A DNA stretch of 38,752 nucleotides from Arthrobacter sp. E3. GTDB taxonomy: Bacteria > Actinomycetota > Actinomycetes > Actinomycetales > Micrococcaceae. The notes beneath the pieces were generated by a model. It did no database searches, was not told the origin of the DNA, and saw nothing but the letters and a program-made list of their open reading frames with translations. The stretch is from assembly GCF_017353415.1 (NCBI RefSeq), contig NZ_JAFMPX010000033.1, positions 1-38,752 of the forward strand, given 5' to 3'. The position numbers were made by a program, and so were the translations under genes. This document shows, one piece after another, positions 8,731 through 20,905 of the stretch; position 1 is the stretch's first letter, and each line of letters opens with the position of its first letter.

Positions 8731-9714
8731 CTACACCCTCACTCTCGGGTCGAGGGCCGCGTACACAATGTCAGCCAGGGTTCCGGCTATCAGGATCAAA
8801 ACGGCGTTGAACAAGATCGCGCCGGTAAAGGCATTGATGTCACTTTGCGTGATCGCCTGGACGAGCATCTCGCCCATGCCGTGCCAGCTGAACACAAGCT
8901 CCGTGACAGCGGCGCCGGCCAACACCGTGGCGAAGGAGTAGGCAAAATAGGTGGACATGGGAATCAACGCCACCCGGACACCGTGGCGCACCAGCGCCGA
9001 ACCGCGGGTGCGGCCCTTGGAACGGGCCGTGCGGATGTAGTCCGCGGCCAGCACGTCGAGCATGGCGCTGCGCTGGTACCTGGAATATCCGGCGGCTCCC
9101 ATCAGTGCCAGCGAAATGGTGGGAAGCAGCAGGTGTGCGGCGCGGTCAAGAACATGGGCCCACCAGCCGCCGTCGAGCCCGGCCGTGTATTCACCGGTGA
9201 AGCTGATCAGCTGGATGCCCAGCACGTTATTGAGCATGGTTGCCAGGATCATCAGCAGGATGCCCAACACAAACGCAGGCGTGGCAAGAATGGTGAACGA
9301 CGCATAGGAAATAGCCTGGTCACTGATCCTGTACTGGCGCACGGCACCCCAAACACCAATGGCGACACCGACGATGGCGGCAATGATGGTGCCCAGGATG
9401 AGCAGGCGCAGGCTGGTGCCGGCACGGGCCGTCATTTCACTGATGACGGTGGTGTTGTGGATGGTGTCACCGAGGGAGCCGTGGGTCACCAAATTCACGA
9501 TCCATGCCCAGAGCCGCTCAATGACGGGGGTGTTGGGATTGACACCCAGTCCGTCCAGGATCGCGTTGATCGTGTCGTCGGAGGGGCGGGGATTTCGGCC
9601 CAGGTAGCGGCTGGCCGGGTTGAGAATGATGCTGGCCAAGACATAGGCGCTGAGGGTGGCGATGGCCGACAGAACGGCGTAGTTGATAAAACGTTTTGCT
9701 ATGAACCCGATCAT
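8731..9714 (-). CDS. Peptide ABC transporter permease, DppB type
   Basis: A 327-aa permease with the DppB/OppB layout: the first helix at the extreme N-terminus (about residues 10-30, after MIGFIAKRFINYAV), a large periplasmic loop containing the INAILDGLGVNPNTP segment, then five helices. The coupling loop is recognisable in DYIRTARSKGRTRGSALVRHGVR. It is the first gene of the operon, so the operon promoter should lie between 9715 and 10069. The start ATG has only a weak GAGG about 10 bases upstream. Confidence 0.9.
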   Translation of the reverse strand: MIGFIAKRFINYAVLSAIATLSAYVLASIILNPASRYLGRNPRPSDDTINAILDGLGVNPNTPVIERLWAWIVNLVTHGSLGDTIHNTTVISEMTARAGTSLRLLILGTIIAAIVGVAIGVWGAVRQYRISDQAISYASFTILATPAFVLGILLMILATMLNNVLGIQLISFTGEYTAGLDGGWWAHVLDRAAHLLLPTISLALMGAAGYSRYQRSAMLDVLAADYIRTARSKGRTRGSALVRHGVRVALIPMSTYFAYSFATVLAGAAVTELVFSWHGMGEMLVQAITQSDINAFTGAILFNAVLILIAGTLADIVYAALDPRVRV

Positions 9715-10069
9715 GGGGCCAGCCTCAATGGTGGCGCAAAAGCGGCATCACGCGTAGAACGCATCGTCCGCTGCTGGGGTGTGTGCAGTGGCATTCATTC
9801 ATCCTTCAAGCTGGCCCGGTGCGACGGCCTGGGGTGCTGGCCAAACCACAACGGAAGAGCGTTGCTTCCTTAGGTGAAAGCGGCTTGTGGCCTCCCTCAC
9901 GCACTGTCCCGCCAATGTATCCCAGCTCACACACGGATTGGCCGCGCTGCATGCGCTGAACGAACAAACTGTCCAAAAGGACTACTTGGGGGCAAGTTCA
10001 CACACACCCCTTCAATGTAGTGTGGATCACACGATTCACGCCCACATCGCGATGGACAAGGAGCGCTTG
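9715..10069. other. 355-bp divergent intergenic region
   Basis: This separates the peptide transporter operon (minus) from the 614-aa gene (plus) and must hold both promoters. I see no convincing paired -35/-10 boxes. A small dyad GTGTG-GAT-CACAC (10020-10032) lies 38 bases before the plus-strand start and is a weak operator candidate. The plus-strand frame remains open back to a GTG at 9887, but that stretch lacks a Shine-Dalgarno and domain-like sequence, so it is treated as non-coding. Confidence 0.5.
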
Positions 10070-11914
10070 ATGCCTGCACAAAAGAACAAGCACAAGCGCG
10101 CTCTGCTCCCTGTTGCGGCACTGCCAGCCACCGCCGTCCGCTACACGGAAGGCGCCGATCTGGCCGCACACCTCATGGATCCGCACCGCAGCCGAACCGT
10201 GGTGGTGGTCTCGCATGTGCCCGGTGTACCGCTGCGCATCGATGCAGGCAAAGTGGCGGCCCTGCTGGGCCCGGAAGTCCACGTTGTGGAAATAGCCAAC
10301 GGCATCCATACCCGGCAATTGCAAAACAGCCTGCCCGACGGCCTGCACGTCTTTGGCAATGGCGCACGCGTGTACCCCCACGGCCCACGATGGAGCACCA
10401 GCATGCCGCCGCCACTGGTGCTCCGTAGCGCTGGCTTCCTGCCGCACGTCTACAAGAACTTGGAACGGGATGTTCTTGCCGCCGAACATTTCAAAGCCGG
10501 CGAACACACTTCCACTGCCCCGCAACCGGTCCTTTGCGAAGCTGCGGTCTCGGGCTTTCCATCTGCTGACCGGGCCATGCTGACATTGGCTGCCAATGGT
10601 GGCCGGGCGGTGATTCGAGGCGCGGACTTGCTGCCCGAGATTCCGTTGGACTGGCTGCTGGCGCAGGGCCAACACGTCACGGGCATCCTGGATCCCGACA
10701 CAAACATCCTCAATATCAAAGCACTTCTACTCCCCCGCCCCTCGCCCGTGACCGTCTACCAGCACGGGGATGTGGCATTGGCCCGGGTCAAGTCCGTGTG
10801 CCCCGGTGTCGCCATGGTGGAGCTCTGGCCCGGCAGTGATTTCCGCATCGACGTGGAACGCATTTCCTCCAACGACCTTGACTCCGCCGAGGACCTCCTG
10901 ACGGAGGGCGAGGTGGTCCGGGTGCGGGTGGTCTACGAGAATGGTGCCGTGCTGCTGTCCATGCTGGACGTGGACGACGACGAAGCAGCCGTCCCTGCCC
11001 CGCCTCTCGTTCGCGGCGGCCCGCCCTGGCTTGACAGCGCCCGGCCGTATGCAAGTTTGTTCACCACCCGCTCCGTAGGCACTGGTGCGGTCCCCACCGA
11101 TGACATGGCCCAGGAAACCGCAAGCGATTGCGGTACAACCGACGTGTTCGGGGCACCTGAAGTGGCTGCTGGCGACATGCCGGGAACTAAAGAGTCGCTG
11201 CTGACCCCTGCCGAGCGGCGCACGGCGTTGCAATCCACGCAGATGCAGCTGGAACAGGCCCGGCACACCATCACCGAGCTGGTGGAGGCACAAAAACGGC
11301 AGGGCGCCACGGACAAAGTGGCCAGGGCGCTGCAGGACCAACTCGAAGCCGAGCGCAAGGAATCCAAGGAACTGGCGAAAGAGCTCAATGAGCTGGACCG
11401 CGAGAAAGAAGCGCTGCGGGACGAGTTGGTCCGAACGAAGTCGGCCTTGGTGCAGCAAAAGCAGCAGCGCAGATCCTCCACTTCACGCAGCGAGGCCGCA
11501 CCACAGCAGTTGTTCATGGTGGCCGAGGATCAGTTTCGATTCGAGCTCATGCTGGCTTGGGCACTGAACGTTCCTGCGCAGGATAAGGCCGGGAACCCGT
11601 TGGCAAACTTCGCTTGCTCTCAACATTTCCTGGATTCGTGGGCATGCCTGAACGAACAGCAGCGCCGAAAAACCCTGCGCGCAGTGGTCGATTTGGTGGC
11701 TGATCGAAAAGGGCCCCTGCGCAAGCGGGATCCCCACCCGTTGCGCCAGAACGAAGGCGCCCACGCCGGACCCACCATGCGAGGCGAGGATGTGTGCATG
11801 CGGCTGTACGTGGAACAAGGAACTGCCGGGGCACTGCGTCTCCATTACTGGAAACTTCCGTCCGGGAACGTGGAATTGCACGAGGTGGTCACCCATAGCG
11901 TGGTCAAGGCATGA
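10070..11914 (+). CDS. Uncharacterised multidomain protein: OB/S1-like segment, coiled coil, unassigned C-terminal domain
   Basis: I do not recognise a named family. From the ATG at 10070 (AAGGAG 7 bases upstream) the product is 614 aa. Residues 40-110 look like a compact alpha/beta module (TVVVVSHVPGVPLRID; HVFGNGARVYPHG). Residues 170-225 form a second small module (AVIRGADLLPEIPLDWLLAQG). Residues 228-300 have the strand pattern of an OB/S1-like nucleic-acid-binding fold (HGDVALARVKSV, RVRVVYENGAVLLSMLD). An acidic, low-complexity linker follows, then a heptad-rich coiled coil at about 380-466 and a separate C-terminal domain from about 485, rich in Trp and charged residues and ending in a LHYWKLPSG strand. 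There is no signal peptide or membrane segment. A nucleic-acid-related role is plausible; no activity can be assigned. Confidence 0.75.
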   Translation: MPAQKNKHKRALLPVAALPATAVRYTEGADLAAHLMDPHRSRTVVVVSHVPGVPLRIDAGKVAALLGPEVHVVEIANGIHTRQLQNSLPDGLHVFGNGARVYPHGPRWSTSMPPPLVLRSAGFLPHVYKNLERDVLAAEHFKAGEHTSTAPQPVLCEAAVSGFPSADRAMLTLAANGGRAVIRGADLLPEIPLDWLLAQGQHVTGILDPDTNILNIKALLLPRPSPVTVYQHGDVALARVKSVCPGVAMVELWPGSDFRIDVERISSNDLDSAEDLLTEGEVVRVRVVYENGAVLLSMLDVDDDEAAVPAPPLVRGGPPWLDSARPYASLFTTRSVGTGAVPTDDMAQETASDCGTTDVFGAPEVAAGDMPGTKESLLTPAERRTALQSTQMQLEQARHTITELVEAQKRQGATDKVARALQDQLEAERKESKELAKELNELDREKEALRDELVRTKSALVQQKQQRRSSTSRSEAAPQQLFMVAEDQFRFELMLAWALNVPAQDKAGNPLANFACSQHFLDSWACLNEQQRRKTLRAVVDLVADRKGPLRKRDPHPLRQNEGAHAGPTMRGEDVCMRLYVEQGTAGALRLHYWKLPSGNVELHEVVTHSVVKA

Positions 11915-11926
11915 AACGCATCGGAA

Positions 11927-11932
11927 TATAAT
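11927..11932 (+). promoter_or_regulatory. Perfect TATAAT box between two genes
   Basis: TATAAT lies 12 bases after the stop of the 614-aa gene and directly before the hairpin at 11935. The best upstream hexamer is TGGTCA at a poor 20-base spacing. It could drive the nuclease gene, but any transcript would begin with the hairpin. Confidence 0.25.
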
Positions 11933-11934
11933 AG

Positions 11935-11971
11935 ACATTCGCAGAGCCCAAAAATGGGCTCTTTCGAATGT
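11935..11971 (+). terminator. Interrupted hairpin after the 614-aa gene
   Basis: ACATTCG-C-AGAGCCC pairs with GGGCTCT-TT-CGAATGT around a 6-base AAAAAT loop: 14 base pairs with one internal asymmetry. The short T-stretch falls within the stem (TTT) and after it (GTTT). It probably terminates the upstream gene, but it ends 4 bases before the GTG of the nuclease frame and would also block ribosome access there. Confidence 0.5.
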
Positions 11972-11975
11972 TTAG

Positions 11976-12752
11976 GTGTGCAGCACTGATGGTTCAGATA
12001 CCGGCACAGTGGTGTCCATAACTGACGGGGACACTCTCGTGGCTTCCGTGCATGGCAAGAATGAAATCATCCGGCTGTTGAACATCGACACACCGGAAAC
12101 AAAGGATCCCAACAAGCCGGTCGAATGTCTGGGTGCGCAGGCCACCAGCTTCCTGCGTGGCTTGCTCCCTGTGGGTTCCAAAATCAAGTTGCAGTACGAC
12201 GTGGAACGCAAGGACAAGTACGATCGCACACTGGCTGCCGTCTTCACTCCTGGCAGCACTTTCGCCAGCGCTGACATTGCACGTGCTGGCTTCGGCACCG
12301 CCGTGGCCATTGGGAAGAATACGAAGTTCCTACCTCCGGTCAAGGACGCTGAAAAAGAGGCCAAAGCCAGCGCACGAGGCCTGTACGACCCATCCATTAG
12401 CTGCACTTTGCCCGCTCAGGTCGCAGATGTCAGCGATTCCTTGGAAACTGCGACTGCAACCAGTGCCGGCTCCACTGCGGCCGCTACCAGCTCACTGATT
12501 TCAGTGGTGACACCTACCATCACCACGGCGAAGGCTGCCGCGGAAGAGCAGAAAAGAGTGGAAGCGGCTGCGAAAGCTCAGGCAGAAGCAGCCGCGGCAG
12601 AGGCCGAACGCATCCGGGATCTGCCACCCGTCTATGTACCTCCGGCACCGGCACCTTATGTGCCCCCGGCGCAGGACACTGGTGGCGCCTACCCCGGATA
12701 CAACGGTCCCCGCTGTTATGCACCGGACGGAAAGACTTGGCGCACTTGCTAA
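11976..12752 (+). CDS. Thermonuclease-like (SNase) protein apparently lacking its export signal
   Basis: A 258-aa staphylococcal-nuclease-fold protein. The catalytic triad of the family is kept: R33 in IIRLLNIDTPE, E41 in DTPETK and R84 in KYDRTLA; Asp residues suited to calcium binding are present in ITDGDT and NIDTPE. An Ala/Glu-rich helical linker (about 185-210) and a Pro-rich stretch lead to a small C-terminal Cys module (GPRCYAPDGKTW), as in actinobacterial secreted nucleases. Those relatives normally begin with a signal peptide or lipobox. Here the frame opens at a GTG with no Shine-Dalgarno, directly behind a hairpin, and an in-frame TAG at 11973 blocks extension. The gene may have lost its 5' part, so either a cytoplasmic product or no product is possible. 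Confidence 0.7.
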   Translation: MCSTDGSDTGTVVSITDGDTLVASVHGKNEIIRLLNIDTPETKDPNKPVECLGAQATSFLRGLLPVGSKIKLQYDVERKDKYDRTLAAVFTPGSTFASADIARAGFGTAVAIGKNTKFLPPVKDAEKEAKASARGLYDPSISCTLPAQVADVSDSLETATATSAGSTAAATSSLISVVTPTITTAKAAAEEQKRVEAAAKAQAEAAAAEAERIRDLPPVYVPPAPAPYVPPAQDTGGAYPGYNGPRCYAPDGKTWRTC

Positions 12753-12816
12753 TCACGCCTCGGCGGCCCTGAAACCATAGACTGGTGTGACACGTGCAAA
12801 AGGAGTAGGTCCCACC

Positions 12817-13365
12817 ATGGGTCAAAACGTTGAACTGGTCAGATTGTTGGATGAGAACGGGAACGAGATCGGCACTGCCGACAAGGCATTGGTGCATACC
12901 ACCGACACGCCCTTGCATCTGGCATTTTCCTGCCACCTGATCGACGCACAGGGACGCACACTGCTCACGCGCCGTGCCCTTTCGAAGCTGACTTGGCCGG
13001 GAGTGTGGACCAATTCGTTCTGCGGACACCCGGCTCCGGGGGAAACTTTTCAGGAAGCCATTGTCCGCCGCGCCGCAGTGGAGCTGAACATTTCGGTCAG
13101 TGGCATCCAGCCGGCTCTTCCGGACTTCCGTTACCGGGCCGTTGATGCCTCAGGCATTGTGGAGAATGAGATCTGCCCCGTGTTCACCGCCGCCTATGAG
13201 GGCCCCGAAACCATCTCACCCAATCCGGCAGAGGTGTGCGACTGGGCATGGAGCGAACTGGTGGATGTGGAGGAAGCCGTGACGGCCACGCCTTTTGCCT
13301 TCAGCCCGTGGCTGGTCCAGCAACTTGCCGAGGGTGTCTACACCGGCGGACGTTTCACTTACTGA
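12817..13365 (+). CDS. idi: Isopentenyl-diphosphate delta-isomerase, type I
   Basis: A 182-aa Nudix-fold enzyme that interconverts isopentenyl and dimethylallyl diphosphate for isoprenoid, quinone and carotenoid synthesis. The catalytic cysteine is in TNSFCGHPAPGE, the Nudix helix is EAIVRRAAVEL, and the second active-site region with its metal/catalytic Glu is ENEICPVF. The metal-binding His of HLAFSCHLID is also present. The ATG at 12817 is used; the frame extends to a GTG at 12787, which is not preferred because AAGGAG (12800) lies between the two. Length matches type I Idi. The 3' end overlaps the convergent SDR gene by 11 bp. Confidence 0.93.
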   Translation: MGQNVELVRLLDENGNEIGTADKALVHTTDTPLHLAFSCHLIDAQGRTLLTRRALSKLTWPGVWTNSFCGHPAPGETFQEAIVRRAAVELNISVSGIQPALPDFRYRAVDASGIVENEICPVFTAAYEGPETISPNPAEVCDWAWSELVDVEEAVTATPFAFSPWLVQQLAEGVYTGGRFTY

Positions 13366-14179
13366 GCCCCACCATCACTTCGCTGCGCTCCCACAACTGC
13401 CGCGCCAGTGCTGCATCATTTGCCAGGGAACTTGTTTTCGCAATCTTGCGCTTTGCGTAGTACTCCCCCGGCGTCCAATCCTCCCCCGCGAGGGTCGTGG
13501 CAAGCCAAAGCAGCGTGTCAGCGCCCTGTTCCGGGGAGAGCAGGACCCTGCGCATAACACCGGCGTATCCGAGGCGCATGAGCCAGGTTGATTCCGCGGC
13601 GAAGTGCGTGGCCACCACGCCGGGGTGAAAAGTGACGGCGTTGACGCCGTGGTCCCCATACCGCCTGTTCAGTTCCTTGGTGAAGAGAATGTTCGCCAGC
13701 TTGGCATTGCCATACGCGGCATTGGGACTGTAGTGCTGCTGGGCGTCGAGATCGTCAATATTGAATTTGGCCATGACCCTGTGGGCGTTGCTGGAGGTGT
13801 TGATGACAGCTGCCCTGGCTTCCACCAGCTGGTCAATCAACAGCGAGGTGAGCAGGAACGGGGCCAGGTGGTTCACCTGAAACGTCTTCTCGTGCCCGTC
13901 CACCGTGACTTCCCGGCTGCCCATGATGCCGCCGGCATTGTTGGCCAGCACGTCAATGCGCGGGTATTTCTGTGCCAAGGCTGCAGCCAACTCGCGTACT
14001 TGATCCAGCTCGGCGAAATCGGCGACGAAATAGTCTGACTCCAGCTCCTGTGCAATCGCCTTGGTTTTCTCCGGCGAGCGCCCCACCACCACCAGGGTAT
14101 CTCCAGGGTAGGCGAGCATTTTTGCCGCAGCCGCACCGATTCCGTCACTGGCCCCGGTAATGACAACTGTGCGCGACAT
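13355..14179 (-). CDS. Short-chain dehydrogenase/reductase (retinol-dehydrogenase-like)
   Basis: A 274-aa NAD(P)-dependent oxidoreductase with a Rossmann fold. Seen are the cofactor motif TGASDGIG near the N-terminus, Arg in VVVGRSPEK suggesting NADP preference, NNAGG, the catalytic Ser in INTSSNAH and YGNAK with the catalytic Tyr and Lys. The FHPGVVATHF segment after the active site resembles the WW-oxidoreductase/retinol-dehydrogenase-like branch often annotated in actinobacteria. The ATG at 14179 has AAGGAG 6 bases upstream; a longer start at 14194 lacks one. It is transcribed in the same direction as lacZ, 105 bp downstream of it. The substrate is unknown. Confidence 0.88.
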   Translation of the reverse strand: MSRTVVITGASDGIGAAAAKMLAYPGDTLVVVGRSPEKTKAIAQELESDYFVADFAELDQVRELAAALAQKYPRIDVLANNAGGIMGSREVTVDGHEKTFQVNHLAPFLLTSLLIDQLVEARAAVINTSSNAHRVMAKFNIDDLDAQQHYSPNAAYGNAKLANILFTKELNRRYGDHGVNAVTFHPGVVATHFAAESTWLMRLGYAGVMRRVLLSPEQGADTLLWLATTLAGEDWTPGEYYAKRKIAKTSSLANDAALARQLWERSEVMVGLSK

Positions 14180-14284
14180 GACTGCTCCTTGCATTCGGAC
14201 GGTATTCGTTCCCAGTCAATCCAACGTGTGAGGTCGTGCACTCATTCCCGGGCATCACCTCTGGGCAGCCGGAGCCAATCATTC

Positions 14285-18069
<3,785 letters not shown>

Positions 18070-18107
18070 GCCTCCATCGTGTCACCTCCGCCCATGGCCA
18101 CCAATAG

Positions 18108-18929
18108 CTACGGCTGGCGCATGTCTTGGCGGGCTCGGTCCACCACGATGGCAGGGTTCAGCCGCTGCTTTTCTGGGAGCGCGCGGATGCCCAGGGAGGC
18201 GTTGCTGATGAGTTGGCAGGAGACGTCGATGATCCTCTGGGTGTTGTGCAGGGTCCCGCCCTGCAGGGCGTCAAGGAGCATGTTGTTAACTCCACCCACG
18301 ACGGACACTGCCGTGAGCCGGGCAAAGTCCAAAATGTCGGCCATCCCCTGGTCCTCAGGATGCGCAGCCAGCCATTCGCGGGCGTCCTTGGGGTCCGTTT
18401 CACAGAGCAGCAGCAGCTTGTTCATGGTTTCGTCGGCAAAGTCGTTCAGTGATCGGTGGCGCATGGACTCCAGCTGGTCCGAAACCCCGACCATTTCCAC
18501 CAGAAGGATCCTGACGTGGCGGGGGTCGTCCAGCATGAAGTGCACCACCTCGCCGGTACCAGCCTTGATCGACGACACAAGGTCCCTGGCCGGGTCGTTG
18601 AAAGCGGTCTTGAGCTCCTCCAGCAGCACGGCCGCCAGGTGGTCATAGATGGTGGCGAGAAGGTCTTCACGGGATTCGAAGGACTCGTAGAAGTATCGTT
18701 CACTCAAACCGGCGCGTTGGCACACGGTCTTGATTTTTGCGCACCCGTACCCCAGCGTGCCAAACACGTCGATCCCCGCCTCGATCAGACGGCCGTGCCG
18801 TTCCAATACGCGGTCAGCGGAGCACATCCCCGAGTAACGGCGCCCCGCCCCGGCCACCGTGGGAAGGATTTCCCCTTGGGTTGGCTTCGCCGGTTCCGGC
18901 GCGGCGCCTTTGGCGCCCTGAGTCCTCAT
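18108..18929 (-). CDS. TetR-family transcriptional regulator
   Basis: A 273-aa regulator. A disordered Ala/Pro/Gly-rich arm of about 40 residues precedes the TetR DNA-binding domain: ADRVLERHGRLIEAGIDVFG, then the helix-turn-helix KIKTVCQRAGLSERYFYESF. The C-terminal ligand domain is all-helical. The ATG at 18929 has no proper Shine-Dalgarno, but TAGACT lies 6 bases upstream, so the message may be leaderless; an internal ATG at codon 35 would give a typical-length TetR without the arm. It is divergent from the alpha/beta hydrolase at 19095, its most likely target together with itself. Confidence 0.85.
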   Translation of the reverse strand: MRTQGAKGAAPEPAKPTQGEILPTVAGAGRRYSGMCSADRVLERHGRLIEAGIDVFGTLGYGCAKIKTVCQRAGLSERYFYESFESREDLLATIYDHLAAVLLEELKTAFNDPARDLVSSIKAGTGEVVHFMLDDPRHVRILLVEMVGVSDQLESMRHRSLNDFADETMNKLLLLCETDPKDAREWLAAHPEDQGMADILDFARLTAVSVVGGVNNMLLDALQGGTLHNTQRIIDVSCQLISNASLGIRALPEKQRLNPAIVVDRARQDMRQP

Positions 18930-19053
18930 CCACCGAGTCTAGACGACAGCACTTTACGCTCTGATGGTTGCCCCTAATTGCTGCGTCTTCAGGCTCCGGC
19001 GGGCGGCAATGTGTGCCGCGTACCATCCGGTAACGTTTGCCGGGCACAGGCCG

Positions 19054-19067
19054 TTCAAGAGCTTGAA
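19054..19067. promoter_or_regulatory. Candidate operator dyad TTCAAG-AG-CTTGAA
   Basis: Perfect 6-bp arms with a 2-bp centre lie 27 bases upstream of the hydrolase start, in the 165-bp divergent gap with the TetR gene. Position and symmetry fit a TetR-type operator, but arms this short can arise by chance. Confidence 0.3.
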
Positions 19068-19094
19068 AGCGTGCAAGAATATGAGTGATCCCTC

Positions 19095-20150
19095 ATGACA
19101 ACCAGCACAGCCGATGACAGCAAGCTGCAACAGGACGACGGCTCGGAACAGCCTTCCCCTCTTGCAAAACCACCACGCCAGATTCCCGACATGCCGCGCA
19201 GACTGTTCTTCCTGACCATGGGCGCAGCCGCCGTCACCACCGCGTTCAAGGCCAACATTGCCGCAGATGCGATCCTGACCGAGCGCAGTCAATATCGGAT
19301 CAGCACTCCAGACAATGAGGAAAACCGAACGGCTGCGCTGCGCTTCCCCGGCAAGACCTGGTACCTGCTCGGCGGCTTCCGGGTCAGCTACCGCGACGCT
19401 GGCAGAAAGCTCTCCGCGCTGCAGCCCGCCATGAACGAGCGCGCACCGGCGTCGTTCATCGGCTACTCCAATGAAGGCATTGACATTGCCCAACTGTTCA
19501 TCGCGATCCAGCGGGACGTCTATGAACGCAAGATCGACACCGTCTACTTTTATGGCGACAGTTTCGGCGGCATGGCCGCCGCGGTGCTCGCCTCCCTGCT
19601 TGCGCAAACGGGCACCGCCGTGACCCTGATTGTGATGGGGTCCAGCCCCAGCAATGTGGCAGACGTTGAAGACCCAGGCAAACAGTACATATCTCTCGCC
19701 GGAAGAGTGGTTCCCTATTTGGGCCTGCTGGGCCGGATCGGTGCCGGATTGTGGGGCGGACTGGCCAACCCCAACGGTCAGGGCATGTACCAAGCGGCCC
19801 GCAGCGGCATTTCCAGCTCACTTGACCCGGACAACAACTCATTGATGCTCAGCACCACGCAAGCAACCTTCCTGCTGGCCTTCCCTGAACAATATGACGG
19901 CAAGGTTCCAGCCAGCACCGGGATCGGGATGATCTACGACCCCGACGATTTCATTGTCGACGCTTCCTCAGCCATCCGCGGCTGGGAGGCGCTCATGCCC
20001 GGCAACCGGCACTTCGTCTACGAGGTTCCCGACACCGGCCATGCCAGCCCGGAAATCCATCCCGAGATTTACCGCACGGCGCTGACAGTGGTGCTTGAGA
20101 ATCTTGATCCACCGCCGCTGACGTCCAAGCCGGTGCAGCCCATCTTCTAG
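19095..20150 (+). CDS. Alpha/beta hydrolase-fold protein with N-terminal membrane/signal segment
   Basis: A 351-aa protein. After a polar arm of 35 residues comes MPRRLFFLTMGAAAVTTAF, a basic-hydrophobic segment that could be an uncleaved anchor or signal (it carries RR but not a full twin-arginine motif). The nucleophile elbow is GDSFGG, preceded by the strand TVYFYG. An acid candidate occurs in DPDDFIVD and the histidine in DTGHASPE near the C-terminus, in the order Ser-Asp-His of the fold. The substrate is unknown. It is divergent from a TetR gene, a common arrangement for hydrolases controlled by their ligand. No strong Shine-Dalgarno precedes the ATG. Confidence 0.75.
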   Translation: MTTSTADDSKLQQDDGSEQPSPLAKPPRQIPDMPRRLFFLTMGAAAVTTAFKANIAADAILTERSQYRISTPDNEENRTAALRFPGKTWYLLGGFRVSYRDAGRKLSALQPAMNERAPASFIGYSNEGIDIAQLFIAIQRDVYERKIDTVYFYGDSFGGMAAAVLASLLAQTGTAVTLIVMGSSPSNVADVEDPGKQYISLAGRVVPYLGLLGRIGAGLWGGLANPNGQGMYQAARSGISSSLDPDNNSLMLSTTQATFLLAFPEQYDGKVPASTGIGMIYDPDDFIVDASSAIRGWEALMPGNRHFVYEVPDTGHASPEIHPEIYRTALTVVLENLDPPPLTSKPVQPIF

Positions 20151-20175
20151 CGGCGGCGAGTCTAGCGGCGGCGGG
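20146..20175. repeat. Tandem 15-bp duplication at two convergent stop codons
   Basis: TCTAGCGGCGGCGAG is followed at once by TCTAGCGGCGGCGGG. The first copy contains the plus-strand hydrolase stop (TAG at 20148-20150); the second contains the minus-strand FMN reductase stop (20162-20164). It looks like a recent slippage duplication that left both frames closed. Confidence 0.7.
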
Positions 20176-20878
20176 TTTGCGCCAGCAATTCCTCGAACGG
20201 CAGCGAGGTCATCATTTCTGCCTCGTGCCGGGCCCGCTTGTCCCGGTGCCCGGGCACTCCGCCTCCCAGCCCCAGCCCCAGCCCAGCGGCACCGTCCGAC
20301 GCCGCGGTGCCGGGTTCCGACGTCGTACTTCGCAGTGGGCGTGCACTCAGGACGGCGGCTAATTCAGCAGCTCCCTGCCCAATGCGCGCCTCCAGCGGGT
20401 TGCTGCCGGAACCGCCCCAGTCCTCGGGTGAGGCGTACACAGCGGTGGGCATGGTGTTGGCGCGCAGATAGCTGAACAGCGGGCGGATGGCCATCTCCAG
20501 CACCAGCGAATGGCGCGCGGACCCGCCTGTGGCGCCAAAAAGGACGGGCATGCCGTCAAGGAATTTCGGGTCAAGGATGTCGAAAAATGATTTGAAGAGC
20601 CCCGAATAAGAGGCGCTGAAGGTGGGGGTCACGGCGATCATGGCGTCGGCCGCGGCCACCCGTTCGATGGCCTGGACCAAGGCGGGGCCCGCGTAGCCGG
20701 TCACCATGTTGTTGGCGATGTCGGTGGCGTAGTCTCGCAGTTCAATCACATCAAGCACGGCCGTGATCCCCTGCTGGGTCAGGCGTGCAAGGACCCCCGC
20801 AGCCAGCTGGTCGGCGAGCATGCGCGTGGTGGAGGGAACGCCAAGCCCGGCGGAAATTACAACAATGGTGCGCTGCAT
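20162..20878 (-). CDS. FMN reductase, CE1759 family
   Basis: A 238-aa flavodoxin-fold NAD(P)H:FMN reductase. The phosphate-binding stretch is VVISAGLGVPSTTRMLAD at the N-terminus; the TPTFSASYSGLFKSFFD loop and PVLFGATGGSARHSL are characteristic of the CE1759 family found in corynebacteria and Micrococcaceae. It would supply reduced FMN to a flavin-dependent oxygenase; in relatives a luciferase-like monooxygenase is often next door, but none is here. After about residue 175 the sequence becomes a Gly/Leu-rich low-complexity stretch and a basic tail. The ATG at 20878 has AAGGAG 6 bases upstream; the longer start at 20911 would lie within the promoter. Confidence 0.85.
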   Translation of the reverse strand: MQRTIVVISAGLGVPSTTRMLADQLAAGVLARLTQQGITAVLDVIELRDYATDIANNMVTGYAGPALVQAIERVAAADAMIAVTPTFSASYSGLFKSFFDILDPKFLDGMPVLFGATGGSARHSLVLEMAIRPLFSYLRANTMPTAVYASPEDWGGSGSNPLEARIGQGAAELAAVLSARPLRSTTSEPGTAASDGAAGLGLGLGGGVPGHRDKRARHEAEMMTSLPFEELLAQTRRR

Positions 20879-20905
20879 GGAGACTCCTTGAAAAGCTAAC
20901 GCAGT

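Noticed and set aside
9730-9805. Short Cys-containing frame (starts MNECHC) upstream of the DppB gene, a possible leader peptide
   Set aside because: A ribosome site exists (AAGGATG), but two overlapping starts give different frames, there is no associated attenuator hairpin, and no known leader family matches.
8608-9873. 421-codon plus-strand frame opposite the permease genes
   Set aside because: Antisense to two overlapping permeases with clear family signatures; Gly/His/Gln-rich shadow.
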